Shown piece by piece: positions 14,723 to 21,715 of a stretch of 23,094 bases of DNA. Both the position numbers and the translations under genes were made by a program. Every line of letters starts with the position of its first letter. The stretch's first letter is position 1. The notes under the pieces were generated by a model, which saw only the letters and a list, made by a program, of their open reading frames with translations, was not told where the DNA came from and did not search any database. The DNA lies in assembly GCA_023246565.1 (NCBI GenBank), contig JAHFIE010000007.1, positions 1 to 23,094 of the forward strand. The letters are read 5' to 3'. This DNA comes from Candidatus Magasanikiibacteriota bacterium (GTDB taxonomy: Bacteria; Patescibacteriota; Patescibacteriia; Magasanikbacterales; UBA922).

Positions 14723-15559
14723 ATGACCTATATCCAAGCAATGGTTCTTGGTCTTATCCAAGGATTAACTGAATTTTTACCGGTTTCATCATCAGGCCAT
14801 CTTATTTTTGTGCCTACAATACTTGGTTGGGCAGATCAAGGTGTTGCTTTTGATCTTATGATGCATGGCGGCACACTCGCGGCCGTGGTGATTTATTTTC
14901 GAAAAAAATTGTGGCAATTGATTTGTGCTGTTTTTTCACGAGGAAGTGAGCAAGCGTCTCATCGCCGTTTGGGTTGGTTTATTGCTTTGAGCGCGATTCC
15001 TGCAGCCATTGTCGGTTTACTATTAGAAACGAATGAACGGAATCCTGTTTTGGTTGGTGCTAACTTAATTTTTTGGGGATTGGTTCTTGGTTTGGCTGAT
15101 TATTTTTCCAGGAAAAATTTTAAGCTCAAACGTTCAAACGTAATCGATACAACAAAATCATCTTTTGATAATTTTAATAATGATAGTACAAGCAAGAGAT
15201 CAATCATTGCTATGAGTTTTGCGCAAATACTGGCCTTAATTCCCGGTACATCGCGTTCGGGAATAACGATGACTGCTGGATTATTTTCCGGATTAGGTCG
15301 TAAAGATGCTGCGGAAATTTCTTTTTTAATGAGTGTACCGATTACAACACTTGCTGGTCTTGCTGCGTTCTATGAATTATTGCAAACGAATTTTAATGGT
15401 GTTGCTTTCGGTGTGTTGTTAACTGGATTTTTTGTTGCTTTTTTGAGTGGCCTTTTGGCTATTAACGGACTATTAAAGATTGTGGAACGTTGGAGTTTTA
15501 CTCCCTTTGTGGTCTATCGCGTTCTCGTTGGAGTTTTTATTCTGTGGTATCTCAGCTAG
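14723..15559 (+). CDS. uppP: Undecaprenyl-diphosphatase (BacA/UppP family)
   Basis: A 278-residue polytopic membrane protein with both UppP signatures: GLTEFLPVSSSGHL (14-27) and PGTSRSG (174-180). The Glu of the first motif and the Arg of the second are the family's catalytic residues. It converts undecaprenyl diphosphate to the monophosphate, so the carrier for peptidoglycan and surface glycans is recycled. A polar insert (about 132-160, rich in Asn, Ser and Lys) separates the two halves. A longer frame opens upstream, but ATG 14723 fits both the conserved N-terminus and the promoter. The next gene begins one base after the stop. Confidence 0.95.
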   Translation: MTYIQAMVLGLIQGLTEFLPVSSSGHLIFVPTILGWADQGVAFDLMMHGGTLAAVVIYFRKKLWQLICAVFSRGSEQASHRRLGWFIALSAIPAAIVGLLLETNERNPVLVGANLIFWGLVLGLADYFSRKNFKLKRSNVIDTTKSSFDNFNNDSTSKRSIIAMSFAQILALIPGTSRSGITMTAGLFSGLGRKDAAEISFLMSVPITTLAGLAAFYELLQTNFNGVAFGVLLTGFFVAFLSGLLAINGLLKIVERWSFTPFVVYRVLVGVFILWYLS

Positions 15560-15560
15560 T

Positions 15561-17036
15561 ATGAAAGAAGAAAAAATTTTTTCATCTATATTTCTTATTG
15601 CTCAAAAACTTGGGGTAACCGCGTACGTAGTTGGTGGGTATGTACGCGATGAAATTATTAAACCAGGATGTTCGAAAAAAGATATTGATTTTGTGATTAC
15701 CGGAAGTGGTTTGGAATTTGGTCGTGCGTTCGCGGAAATGGTTGGGGGATCTGTTCCGTCATCTAGTCCGACTTCGAATTTGACTGAAACTAAAGTAGGA
15801 ACCCTTGTTGAATTTTCTGATTTTGATACTGCCCGATTTGTTTTTGCAGAGAACGAAGGAATACAAGAAATTGAATTTGCTGGGGCGCGGAGCGAAGCAT
15901 ATGACCGAGCATCGAGAAAACCCAAAGTATCAACAGCAACATTATCCGAGGATTTAGCACGTCGTGATTTTACCGTGAATGCCATGGCACGGCAGATTAC
16001 TCAAAATGGCCCCCATGAAGAAATTATTGATTTGTTTCATGGTAAGGATGACATAAAAAATAAATTATTACGTACTCCGCTTGACCCGGATGAAACATTT
16101 TCCGAAGATCCTCTGCGCATGCTTCGGGCGGCACGGTTTGCTGCGCAACTTGGTTTTTCGATTGAACATAAAACCTATGAAGCGCTTGCCCGTAATCATC
16201 ACCGTTTAGCTATTATTTCACCCGAGCGTATTCACGAAGAACTCATGAAATTGCTCGCAACGACTACGCCATCAATTGGTTTGTATATTTTGCATGAAAC
16301 AAAATTGTTTCATGAATTTTTACCAGAACTATCTGCGCTTGAAGGTGTGGAAGATGTCTATGGACACCAACATAAAGATAATTTATCGCATACGTTTAAA
16401 GTCGTGGACAATATTGCGTTGCAATGTTCAAAACCATTATTACGCTATACAGGATTATTACATGACATTGCGAAACCACAAACAAAAAAATTTGTTTCGG
16501 GTCGTGGTTGGACGTTTGATATGCACGAACATTTGGGAAAAAAAATGGTTCGAGTCATTGGTCGACGTTTGCGTTTTAGCAAAGAAGAAACTGAATATGT
16601 TGCCAAGCTCGTGCGGTGGCATCTTTACCCAATTGCTATTACTGATGATGGAGTAACTGACGCACCAGTACGCCGTTTGATTGTGAATGCAGGTAATGAT
16701 TTGACCGATCTTCTTATTCTGTGTCGTGCAGACATTACTACGGGCAATCCAGGTAAAAAAAATCAACGTCTAAAAAATTATGATGTTCTTGAACAACGTA
16801 TTCTCGAAGTGATTGAAAAAGATAAACTTCGCGCTTTTCAGTCCCCGGTTCGTGGTGAGGAAATTATGGAATTATGTGGACTTAAACCTGGTCCCACGGT
16901 TGGGAAAATGAAAGAAGTATTGGAAGAAGCAATTCTTGATGGTATCATTCCCAATGAATATGAGGCAGTAAAAGCTTATTTTTTGACGATTAAAGATGAA
17001 TTTTTAGCCGGAGCAGGGGAGTGGGAGAAGATATAA
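15561..17036 (+). CDS. CCA tRNA nucleotidyltransferase / poly(A) polymerase family, with HD domain
   Basis: A 491-residue class II nucleotidyltransferase. The head has VGGYVRD (24-30), the metal-binding D41-I-D43, RRDFTVNAM (134-142) and EDPLRMLRAARF (182-193). Next is the ERIHEEL neck motif, then an HD domain with H277 (SHTFK) and LLHDIAKP around H301-D302. It would add or repair the 3' CCA end of tRNAs; the HD domain suggests added phosphohydrolase activity on the 2',3' end. Start: ATG 15561, one base after uppP, so the genes are almost certainly co-transcribed. CCA-adding and poly(A)-adding activities cannot be told apart by eye, but a minimal genome with a single copy would favour CCA addition. 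Confidence 0.88.
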   Translation: MKEEKIFSSIFLIAQKLGVTAYVVGGYVRDEIIKPGCSKKDIDFVITGSGLEFGRAFAEMVGGSVPSSSPTSNLTETKVGTLVEFSDFDTARFVFAENEGIQEIEFAGARSEAYDRASRKPKVSTATLSEDLARRDFTVNAMARQITQNGPHEEIIDLFHGKDDIKNKLLRTPLDPDETFSEDPLRMLRAARFAAQLGFSIEHKTYEALARNHHRLAIISPERIHEELMKLLATTTPSIGLYILHETKLFHEFLPELSALEGVEDVYGHQHKDNLSHTFKVVDNIALQCSKPLLRYTGLLHDIAKPQTKKFVSGRGWTFDMHEHLGKKMVRVIGRRLRFSKEETEYVAKLVRWHLYPIAITDDGVTDAPVRRLIVNAGNDLTDLLILCRADITTGNPGKKNQRLKNYDVLEQRILEVIEKDKLRAFQSPVRGEEIMELCGLKPGPTVGKMKEVLEEAILDGIIPNEYEAVKAYFLTIKDEFLAGAGEWEKI

Positions 17037-17050
17037 ATTGTATAAAAAAT

Positions 17051-18007
17051 ATGTTACCAACGTACCAAGAATTTCTCACGAGAATTCACACTGCACTTGA
17101 TGCACGCAACGATGTAATTATTGAAAACGTTGGTGAGTTGCACTATCAAACAGAGAGTGAAGAGAAGATTTATGATTACATAAAAATTTCATCAACACCA
17201 ATACTACCAACAGACAACATTCTTTTGATTCGTGCTGGCATTCATGGTGATGAAGTCGCGGGCGTACTCACTCTCATGAAACATATTGGGGAAATAGTTA
17301 ATTACGCGCATACACGTGGTGTAAAATTAATTGTTTTTCCTTTGGATAATCCTTCGGGTTTTGAAGGTCGGACAAGATATAATATAGAAGGAGACCGTGG
17401 TGACGCAGGCAACAATGATTTTGTGCGTTATATTTTATCTGATGGTTCAATCACTGATGATTTGGGATCACAGAATGAATTTAAAGCATGGAAATGGTCG
17501 TCTGACCCAATGTTTGCTATTCACTTACCCAAAGAAACTGCTATGATCCATGCGCAACTGAAAAAATTACCTTTGTCACGCATTATTGGTGTCATTGATT
17601 TACATGGAGATAATTTTATCAACCAACCCTACGCCTATCATTATGCTTATGGCGATGTACGTCGTTACCACGAAATTGCGGAGAATATCCGCGCTGTAGT
17701 ACCAATTTTGGCGAATGAATATGTTAATTCAGGTTATTTGAATGGTCCGGATTTTGTGCCCGAAATAGTTCGTGATGGTAAGATTGTTTTGGATGACCCA
17801 GATTTAAAAAGTGATGCTGATGGTTTTATTGTTCGTTATGAGGGTTCACTTCCTGATTTAATGCAGCGATTAGGTGCTGAACATGCGATTACCGTAGAAA
17901 CGACTGGTGTGGTGCCCGAAGCAATTGGGGACAAGGTTAATATGATTTGGATTAAAGGATTAATCGATCAAATAGCAAAGAATAATCGTAACTCTGATCG
18001 TGAGTAA
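17051..18007 (+). CDS. M14-like zinc carboxypeptidase / aspartoacylase-family protein
   Basis: A 318-residue protein with the zinc site of the M14/succinylglutamate-desuccinylase group. H65-G-D-E68 (AGIHGDEVAG) and H185 (VIDLHGD) are metal ligands, and E283 (TVETTG) stands in the catalytic-Glu position. PLDNPSGFEGRTRYN (97-111) matches the Asn/Arg substrate-binding strip. It would hydrolyse an amide bond at a C-terminal or N-acyl amino acid, possibly in peptidoglycan peptides or in amino-acid salvage. No signal peptide is seen, so a cytosolic role is favoured. The ATG is 14 bases after the preceding stop; a GTG at 17021 overlaps the previous gene and is less likely. Confidence 0.75.
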   Translation: MLPTYQEFLTRIHTALDARNDVIIENVGELHYQTESEEKIYDYIKISSTPILPTDNILLIRAGIHGDEVAGVLTLMKHIGEIVNYAHTRGVKLIVFPLDNPSGFEGRTRYNIEGDRGDAGNNDFVRYILSDGSITDDLGSQNEFKAWKWSSDPMFAIHLPKETAMIHAQLKKLPLSRIIGVIDLHGDNFINQPYAYHYAYGDVRRYHEIAENIRAVVPILANEYVNSGYLNGPDFVPEIVRDGKIVLDDPDLKSDADGFIVRYEGSLPDLMQRLGAEHAITVETTGVVPEAIGDKVNMIWIKGLIDQIAKNNRNSDRE

Positions 18008-18045
18008 TGTGTATTAATAACGGCCTATGGTTATTTTAAATTTTT

Positions 18046-18054
18046 TGCTATACT
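18046..18054 (+). promoter_or_regulatory. Extended -10 promoter for yidC, near-leaderless
   Basis: TGC directly before TATACT (18049-18054) forms an extended -10. The ATG at 18063 is 9 bases past it, so the transcript should carry a leader of 0-2 nt. Confidence 0.65.
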
Positions 18055-18062
18055 AATCGTGT

Positions 18063-18767
18063 ATGTTTTCTTCTTTTTGGAATGATTTTCTCTACCAACC
18101 AGTTTTTAATCTTCTTATTTGGATTTATAATGATTGGGCTAACCAAAATCTAGGTTGGTCTATTGTTTATTTGACCATTTTACTTCGATTGGTACTATTG
18201 CCATTTACTATTGTAACGGAGCAGGGCAAAATTAAGAATCAAGAGCTCTATGATGAAGTGCAACGCATTGACCGAGAATATAAACGTGATCCTGTTTTAA
18301 GAAAACAAGAAATCCGTCGTGTACTCAAAAAACGTCGAGTATATCCTTGGGCAAAATTTATTTCTTTGGGCATTCAGGCATTGGTTTTTATTTTACTCTA
18401 TCAAGTTTTTTTACGAGGAATTACTGGTGAAAAAATTATTAAAATACTCTACCCCTCGATTGATTTTCCCGGCAAAATTAACACGATTTTCTTTGGTTTT
18501 GACTTGGCCCAGCGTTATGACATTATCTGGCCCGGAGTAGTGGCCATCTGGCTTGCTCTTGAGATTTATGTTATGATGAGAGGCAAGTCAGCCAGTAGCT
18601 CTGATTTGCTTTATTTCATTGCTTTTCCTGGTTTTATCTTTGTTGCTCTCTGGTGGTTGCCCATGGTTAAGTCACTCTTTATCTTGACATCATTGCTTTT
18701 TTCCCTTATCATTCACCAGTTTATGAGACTTGTCCTTGGGGGGTTAAAGAAGAAAGAAGACCATTAA
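18063..18767 (+). CDS. yidC: YidC/Oxa1-family membrane protein insertase
   Basis: A 234-residue membrane protein with the core Oxa1 domain. A first helix contains IVYLTILLRLVLLPFTI, with R42 at the position of the conserved groove arginine. Next is a charged cytosolic helical hairpin (about 52-94, with many Lys, Arg and Glu), followed by helices LGIQALVFILLYQVF and three further hydrophobic segments. The large periplasmic domain of Gram-negative YidC is absent, as in Gram-positive and CPR forms. It inserts membrane proteins alone or with Sec. There is no lipobox, so it is not the SpoIIIJ lipoprotein type. A probable operon with the SPFH protein starts 17 bases downstream. Confidence 0.92.
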   Translation: MFSSFWNDFLYQPVFNLLIWIYNDWANQNLGWSIVYLTILLRLVLLPFTIVTEQGKIKNQELYDEVQRIDREYKRDPVLRKQEIRRVLKKRRVYPWAKFISLGIQALVFILLYQVFLRGITGEKIIKILYPSIDFPGKINTIFFGFDLAQRYDIIWPGVVAIWLALEIYVMMRGKSASSSDLLYFIAFPGFIFVALWWLPMVKSLFILTSLLFSLIIHQFMRLVLGGLKKKEDH

Positions 18768-18783
18768 ACGTTTAAATAAACCT

Positions 18784-19380
18784 ATGTCTGCTGAATCACT
18801 CGACAAATTAATGTATTCATTCGTTGTAGAAGATGTTCTTAAGGGTTTTTTTATTTACGTTCCCCCTGGATACGTGGCGTGCGTGTATGATTTGGGGCGT
18901 GGTGTTTTGAAAAAGGTTCTTACTCCTGGTCTTCATTTTAAAATTCCATTTTGGCAGAAAGCAAAGTTGTTTAATGTCCAGACGTTGGAATACAGTATTT
19001 CTCGAGAATTTAATCCCCAAAATGAAAAAGCCTTGGGTGATAATCCTATTGCTGCAATGACAACTGATGGCAAAAAAGTTGCTGTTGAAGGAACATTACT
19101 TTTACGTCTTGATGTTCACCAAATTCCCCATATTTGGCAAACCATTGGTGAAGATTTTATTGCTAAAATTATTCGTCCCACGGTTCGAAGTCGTATTCGT
19201 ATGGTAGCCAGTCGATTTGAATCAGCAGAAGTTATTGGCGCTAAGCGTGATGATGTGGAAATGGAGCTTAAAAATGAATTGGAACGGATTTTTTATCCAC
19301 GGGGAATTTATGTTGAAAATGTTCTTTTAAGTGATGTTTCTGATATTACTGGAGTTTCCAAAGTAAAAGCAGCAGAATAA
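18784..19380 (+). CDS. SPFH/band-7 (prohibitin-like) membrane protein
   Basis: A 198-residue protein. An N-terminal hydrophobic stretch (about 17-33, VLKGFFIYVPPGYVACV) could sit in the membrane as a re-entrant or monotopic anchor. The band-7 domain follows: VYDLGRGVLKKVLTPGLHF (34-52), then IAAMTTDGKKVAVEGTLLLRLD (89-110; key residues T94, D95, G96) and IIRPTVRSRIRMVAS (129-143). The final part is IYVENVLLSDV. SPFH proteins form ring-like scaffolds that regulate membrane proteases such as FtsH. Its place behind YidC and before the heat-shock genes suggests membrane protein quality control. It is short; the usual C-terminal coiled coil is reduced. Confidence 0.8.
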   Translation: MSAESLDKLMYSFVVEDVLKGFFIYVPPGYVACVYDLGRGVLKKVLTPGLHFKIPFWQKAKLFNVQTLEYSISREFNPQNEKALGDNPIAAMTTDGKKVAVEGTLLLRLDVHQIPHIWQTIGEDFIAKIIRPTVRSRIRMVASRFESAEVIGAKRDDVEMELKNELERIFYPRGIYVENVLLSDVSDITGVSKVKAAE

Positions 19381-19410
19381 TACAAGGTACTCAAATACTG
19401 TGGATAACGT

Positions 19411-19443
19411 AAAATCGTCCGGCAAAGTCGGATGATTTTTTAT
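19411..19443 (+). terminator. Intrinsic terminator after the SPFH gene
   Basis: AAAATCGTCCG (19411-19421) pairs with CGGATGATTTT (19429-19439), an 11-bp stem with one G-U pair and a 7-nt loop, followed by TTAT. It separates the yidC unit from the HrcA-controlled unit. Confidence 0.85.
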
Positions 19444-19467
19444 CTATATTGAGCCAAAAAGTACCAT

Positions 19468-19496
19468 TTGACAGCTTTGGGGATGTTTGTTATATT
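19468..19496 (+). promoter_or_regulatory. Sigma-A promoter of the heat-shock operon
   Basis: TTGACA (19468-19473) and TATATT (19491-19496) are separated by 17 bases. Transcription should start near 19503, inside the CIRCE operator. Confidence 0.9.
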
Positions 19497-19521
19497 AACA
19501 CTCGCATATGGAGAGTGCTAA
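19495..19521 (+). promoter_or_regulatory. CIRCE operator (HrcA binding site)
   Basis: TTAACACTC, then nine bases, then GAGTGCTAA: the 9-9-9 CIRCE inverted repeat with a single departure from TTAGCACTC in the left arm. It overlaps the end of the -10 box and the predicted start site, so bound HrcA would block transcription of its own operon. Confidence 0.95.
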
Positions 19522-19535
19522 TTTGTCTTATTCTT

Positions 19536-20219
19536 ATGGATCCTCGACAGGACAAGCTCTTGAAACTTATTATTGATAGCTATATTGCGACTGCTGAACC
19601 TGTGGGGTCCAGATTTTTGGTTGAAGCTGGCAATTTAGATATTAGTGATGCCACGGTCCGTAATGAAATGCGCGAGCTTGAAGATGCTGGTTACTTGACT
19701 CATCCTCATACTTCGGCAGGACGTATTCCTACTGAACAGGGCTATCGATTTTATGTCGAACAGTTAATTGAACCAGAAGAATTGCCGAACACATTAAAGA
19801 ACGAATTGAGAAATGTGGTTGGGCAGCAAGCGTCTGACAAGACTATTGCTTTAAAAAATATAGGCAAAGCTGTAGCCGATGAAATGCACAACGCGGTTTT
19901 GATTGCCTTTGGCCCTAACAGTGTTTATTACACAGGGATTTCCGGATTATTTTCTCAACCAGAATTTGTTGATGTACACCAAACAATTAATGTCTCGGAG
20001 ATGTTTGATCGATGCGAAGAATTAATTCATGATGTTTTTGATCGAGTTTTGGATACCAAACCAACCATGTTTATTGGCAGTGATAATCCATTGGGGAGTA
20101 TGTCGAGTCTCATTGTTACCCGCTTACCCGGGAATTGTTTATTTACGATTATGGGACCTCTGCGTATGGATTATGGTAAGGGACAAAAAATTATTGAATG
20201 TGTTCGAGAACTATTTTAA
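19536..20219 (+). CDS. hrcA: Heat-inducible transcription repressor HrcA (short form)
   Basis: A 227-residue protein. The N-terminal winged helix carries the HrcA signature: AEPVGSRFLVEA (19-30), ISDATVRNEMRELEDAGYL (36-54) and PHTSAGRIPTEQGYRFYV (57-74). The C-terminal end keeps IGSDNPLG and GPLRMDYGKG from the GAF-like domain. Usual HrcA proteins have about 340 residues, so roughly 110 are missing from the middle, mostly the inserted dimerisation region. It represses the operon by binding CIRCE, and its activity elsewhere depends on GroEL; no groEL is in view. ATG 19536 is certain because any upstream start would lie inside the promoter. Confidence 0.95.
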   Translation: MDPRQDKLLKLIIDSYIATAEPVGSRFLVEAGNLDISDATVRNEMRELEDAGYLTHPHTSAGRIPTEQGYRFYVEQLIEPEELPNTLKNELRNVVGQQASDKTIALKNIGKAVADEMHNAVLIAFGPNSVYYTGISGLFSQPEFVDVHQTINVSEMFDRCEELIHDVFDRVLDTKPTMFIGSDNPLGSMSSLIVTRLPGNCLFTIMGPLRMDYGKGQKIIECVRELF

Positions 20220-20224
20220 TATGT

Positions 20225-21148
20225 ATGAATAATGAAAAATCAGTGAATCAACAAGAAAGAATACTACCTCATGTCACCGTTGGTGTTTATGTAACCGATG
20301 ACGAAGGAAGACTTCTTCTTATTCGTTCGCCAAAATGGAAGAACCAACTTGTCCCCCCGGGTGGTCATATTGATTATGGTGAAACGGTGGAGCAAGCCGC
20401 GATTCGGGAAGTCAAAGAAGAAACCAATTTGGCCGTTGGTGATATGGAATTGTTGACGGTTATTAACATGATTGACCGGCCTGATTTTACGAAATACACC
20501 ATGCATTTTGTTGGTCTGCAAGTTCGCGTTCGTCTTTTGGGTTCACCCAATGATCTTAAACTTCAAGATGCTGAAGCCAGTGAGGCACTCTGGCTAACAC
20601 CAAAAGAATTTTTAGAGCGTGATGATCTTGAATCAGAAACGCGAACAGTAATTGCTGAATATTTTGTTACACCAAAACCAACAATTGAGCATGTTTCAGC
20701 ATTGATCCGAGAATCTGCTGATTATAAATCTGGTTGGCAACGATGCAAAGCTGATTACCAAAATTTACTTCGTGAAGTTGATGAACAAAAAAAAGATTGG
20801 GCTGCGTGGAGTGAACTACGCGTTTTGGAAGAATTTATTCCGGTCTATGATAATCTTAAAAAAGCGTTTGCCCACCATCCTGAAAACGGTGAAGACAAAA
20901 AATGGCCAAATTGGGCACAAGGAATTGGATTTATTAAAAAACAATTTGGTGATATTTTACAAGCGCACCAGATTGAAGAAATTAAAACTGTTGGTGAACT
21001 GTTTGATCCTCGACTCCACGAAAGTGTTGGTGAAGAAATCAGTGACGCTCCTGAACATACTATTATCCGTGAAGTTGATGGGGGATATATGATGAAAGGA
21101 AAAGTAGTAAAAGTGGCGAAAGTGATTGTTTCAAATAAGAAATATTGA
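20225..21148 (+). CDS. grpE: NUDIX hydrolase-GrpE fusion protein
   Basis: A 307-residue single reading frame, 5 bases after hrcA. Residues about 14-150 form a NUDIX hydrolase with an intact box: G47-x5-E53-x7-R61-E62-V63-x-E65-E66, with Asn at the usual late Gly position. Residues about 160-307 form GrpE: WQRCKADYQNLLREV (171-185), LEEFIPVYDNLKKAF (201-215), WAQGIGFIKKQFGDIL (230-245), FDPRLHESV (260-268) and GGYMMKGKVVKVAKVIV (286-302). GrpE is the nucleotide-exchange factor that frees ADP from DnaK. Its long N-terminal helix is short here and the NUDIX domain takes its place. NUDIX enzymes cleave nucleoside-diphosphate derivatives; the substrate is unknown. No in-frame Met lies at the junction, although a TTG codon (L160) could allow internal initiation. 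Confidence 0.93.
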   Translation: MNNEKSVNQQERILPHVTVGVYVTDDEGRLLLIRSPKWKNQLVPPGGHIDYGETVEQAAIREVKEETNLAVGDMELLTVINMIDRPDFTKYTMHFVGLQVRVRLLGSPNDLKLQDAEASEALWLTPKEFLERDDLESETRTVIAEYFVTPKPTIEHVSALIRESADYKSGWQRCKADYQNLLREVDEQKKDWAAWSELRVLEEFIPVYDNLKKAFAHHPENGEDKKWPNWAQGIGFIKKQFGDILQAHQIEEIKTVGELFDPRLHESVGEEISDAPEHTIIREVDGGYMMKGKVVKVAKVIVSNKKY

Positions 21149-21233
21149 AAGAAAAATGGACCGAATATAACTTTTTTGAAAGCGAGTTTACGAGACTTTC
21201 AGAAAAAGTTATGCAGGGAATTTTTCTTTCAAT
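21144..21233 (+). promoter_or_regulatory. Nested 90-nt hairpin between grpE and hsp20
   Basis: The outer stem has 14 bp (21144-21157 with 21220-21233) and starts on the fusion gene's stop codon. The inner stem has about 15-16 bp with one bulge (21167-21182 with 21196-21212) and a 13-base loop CGAGTTTACGAGA. Both stems are A/U-rich. It ends 30 bases before the hsp20 ATG. It may be a processing or stability element, a partial terminator, or a temperature-sensitive structure. Confidence 0.6.
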
Positions 21234-21263
21234 TTCCTTTGTGTATTAATTAATTTTAAACGT

Positions 21264-21707
21264 ATGTCTATCATCCGCTACCAAGGTTTTGATCCATTCC
21301 GTGAAATGGAGGAAATCATGAAAGCATTTCCCATGATGAATGCATTTTCAAATCAAAAAGGTTTTGTTCCAGCCATGGATATGTATGAGACCAAAGAAGC
21401 TGTTGTGGTTGAAACTACACTTGCTGGAGTTAATCCAATAGATGTGGAAGTTACGGTAGAAAAAGGAGTGCTTACGGTTCAAGGGGAGAGTAAAAAAGAA
21501 CATGAAGTTGATGACAAGAATTATTATCGCAAAGAAACTCGAAGTGGTTCATTTTTTCGCCAAGTGGCGCTGCCGGTTCCGGTTAAAGAAGATGCAGTAA
21601 AGGCAGAATTTGAGGATGGCGTGCTCAAAGTGACTTGTCCAAAAATAGAAGTCGTAAAAGCAAAGAAAGTGAATGTACAGATTGTGAAGAAAAATGGGAA
21701 GAAATAA
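21264..21707 (+). CDS. Small heat-shock protein, Hsp20/alpha-crystallin family
   Basis: A 147-residue protein with an alpha-crystallin domain. The N-terminal segment has FDPFREMEEIMKAF (7-20). The beta-sandwich begins at FVPAMDMYETKEAVVVE, continues with TTLAGVNPIDVEVTVEKG, and ends with the family mark AEFEDGVLKVTCPK (A-x-x-x-x-GVLK-V-x-x-PK). The C-terminal VNVQIV could act as the short V-x-V/I anchor for oligomers. It holds unfolding proteins so that DnaK, with GrpE, can refold them. It lies in the CIRCE-headed cluster and is probably co-regulated. No Shine-Dalgarno sequence is present. Confidence 0.95.
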   Translation: MSIIRYQGFDPFREMEEIMKAFPMMNAFSNQKGFVPAMDMYETKEAVVVETTLAGVNPIDVEVTVEKGVLTVQGESKKEHEVDDKNYYRKETRSGSFFRQVALPVPVKEDAVKAEFEDGVLKVTCPKIEVVKAKKVNVQIVKKNGKK

Positions 21708-21715
21708 ATAATAGT

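Noticed and set aside
16458..16766. Reverse-strand frame inside the nucleotidyltransferase gene
   Set aside because: It overlaps the conserved HD domain and has no own signals; a shadow frame.
19449..19535. Longer HrcA start upstream of 19536
   Set aside because: The extension would run through the -35, -10 and CIRCE sequences, so it would not be transcribed as coding mRNA.
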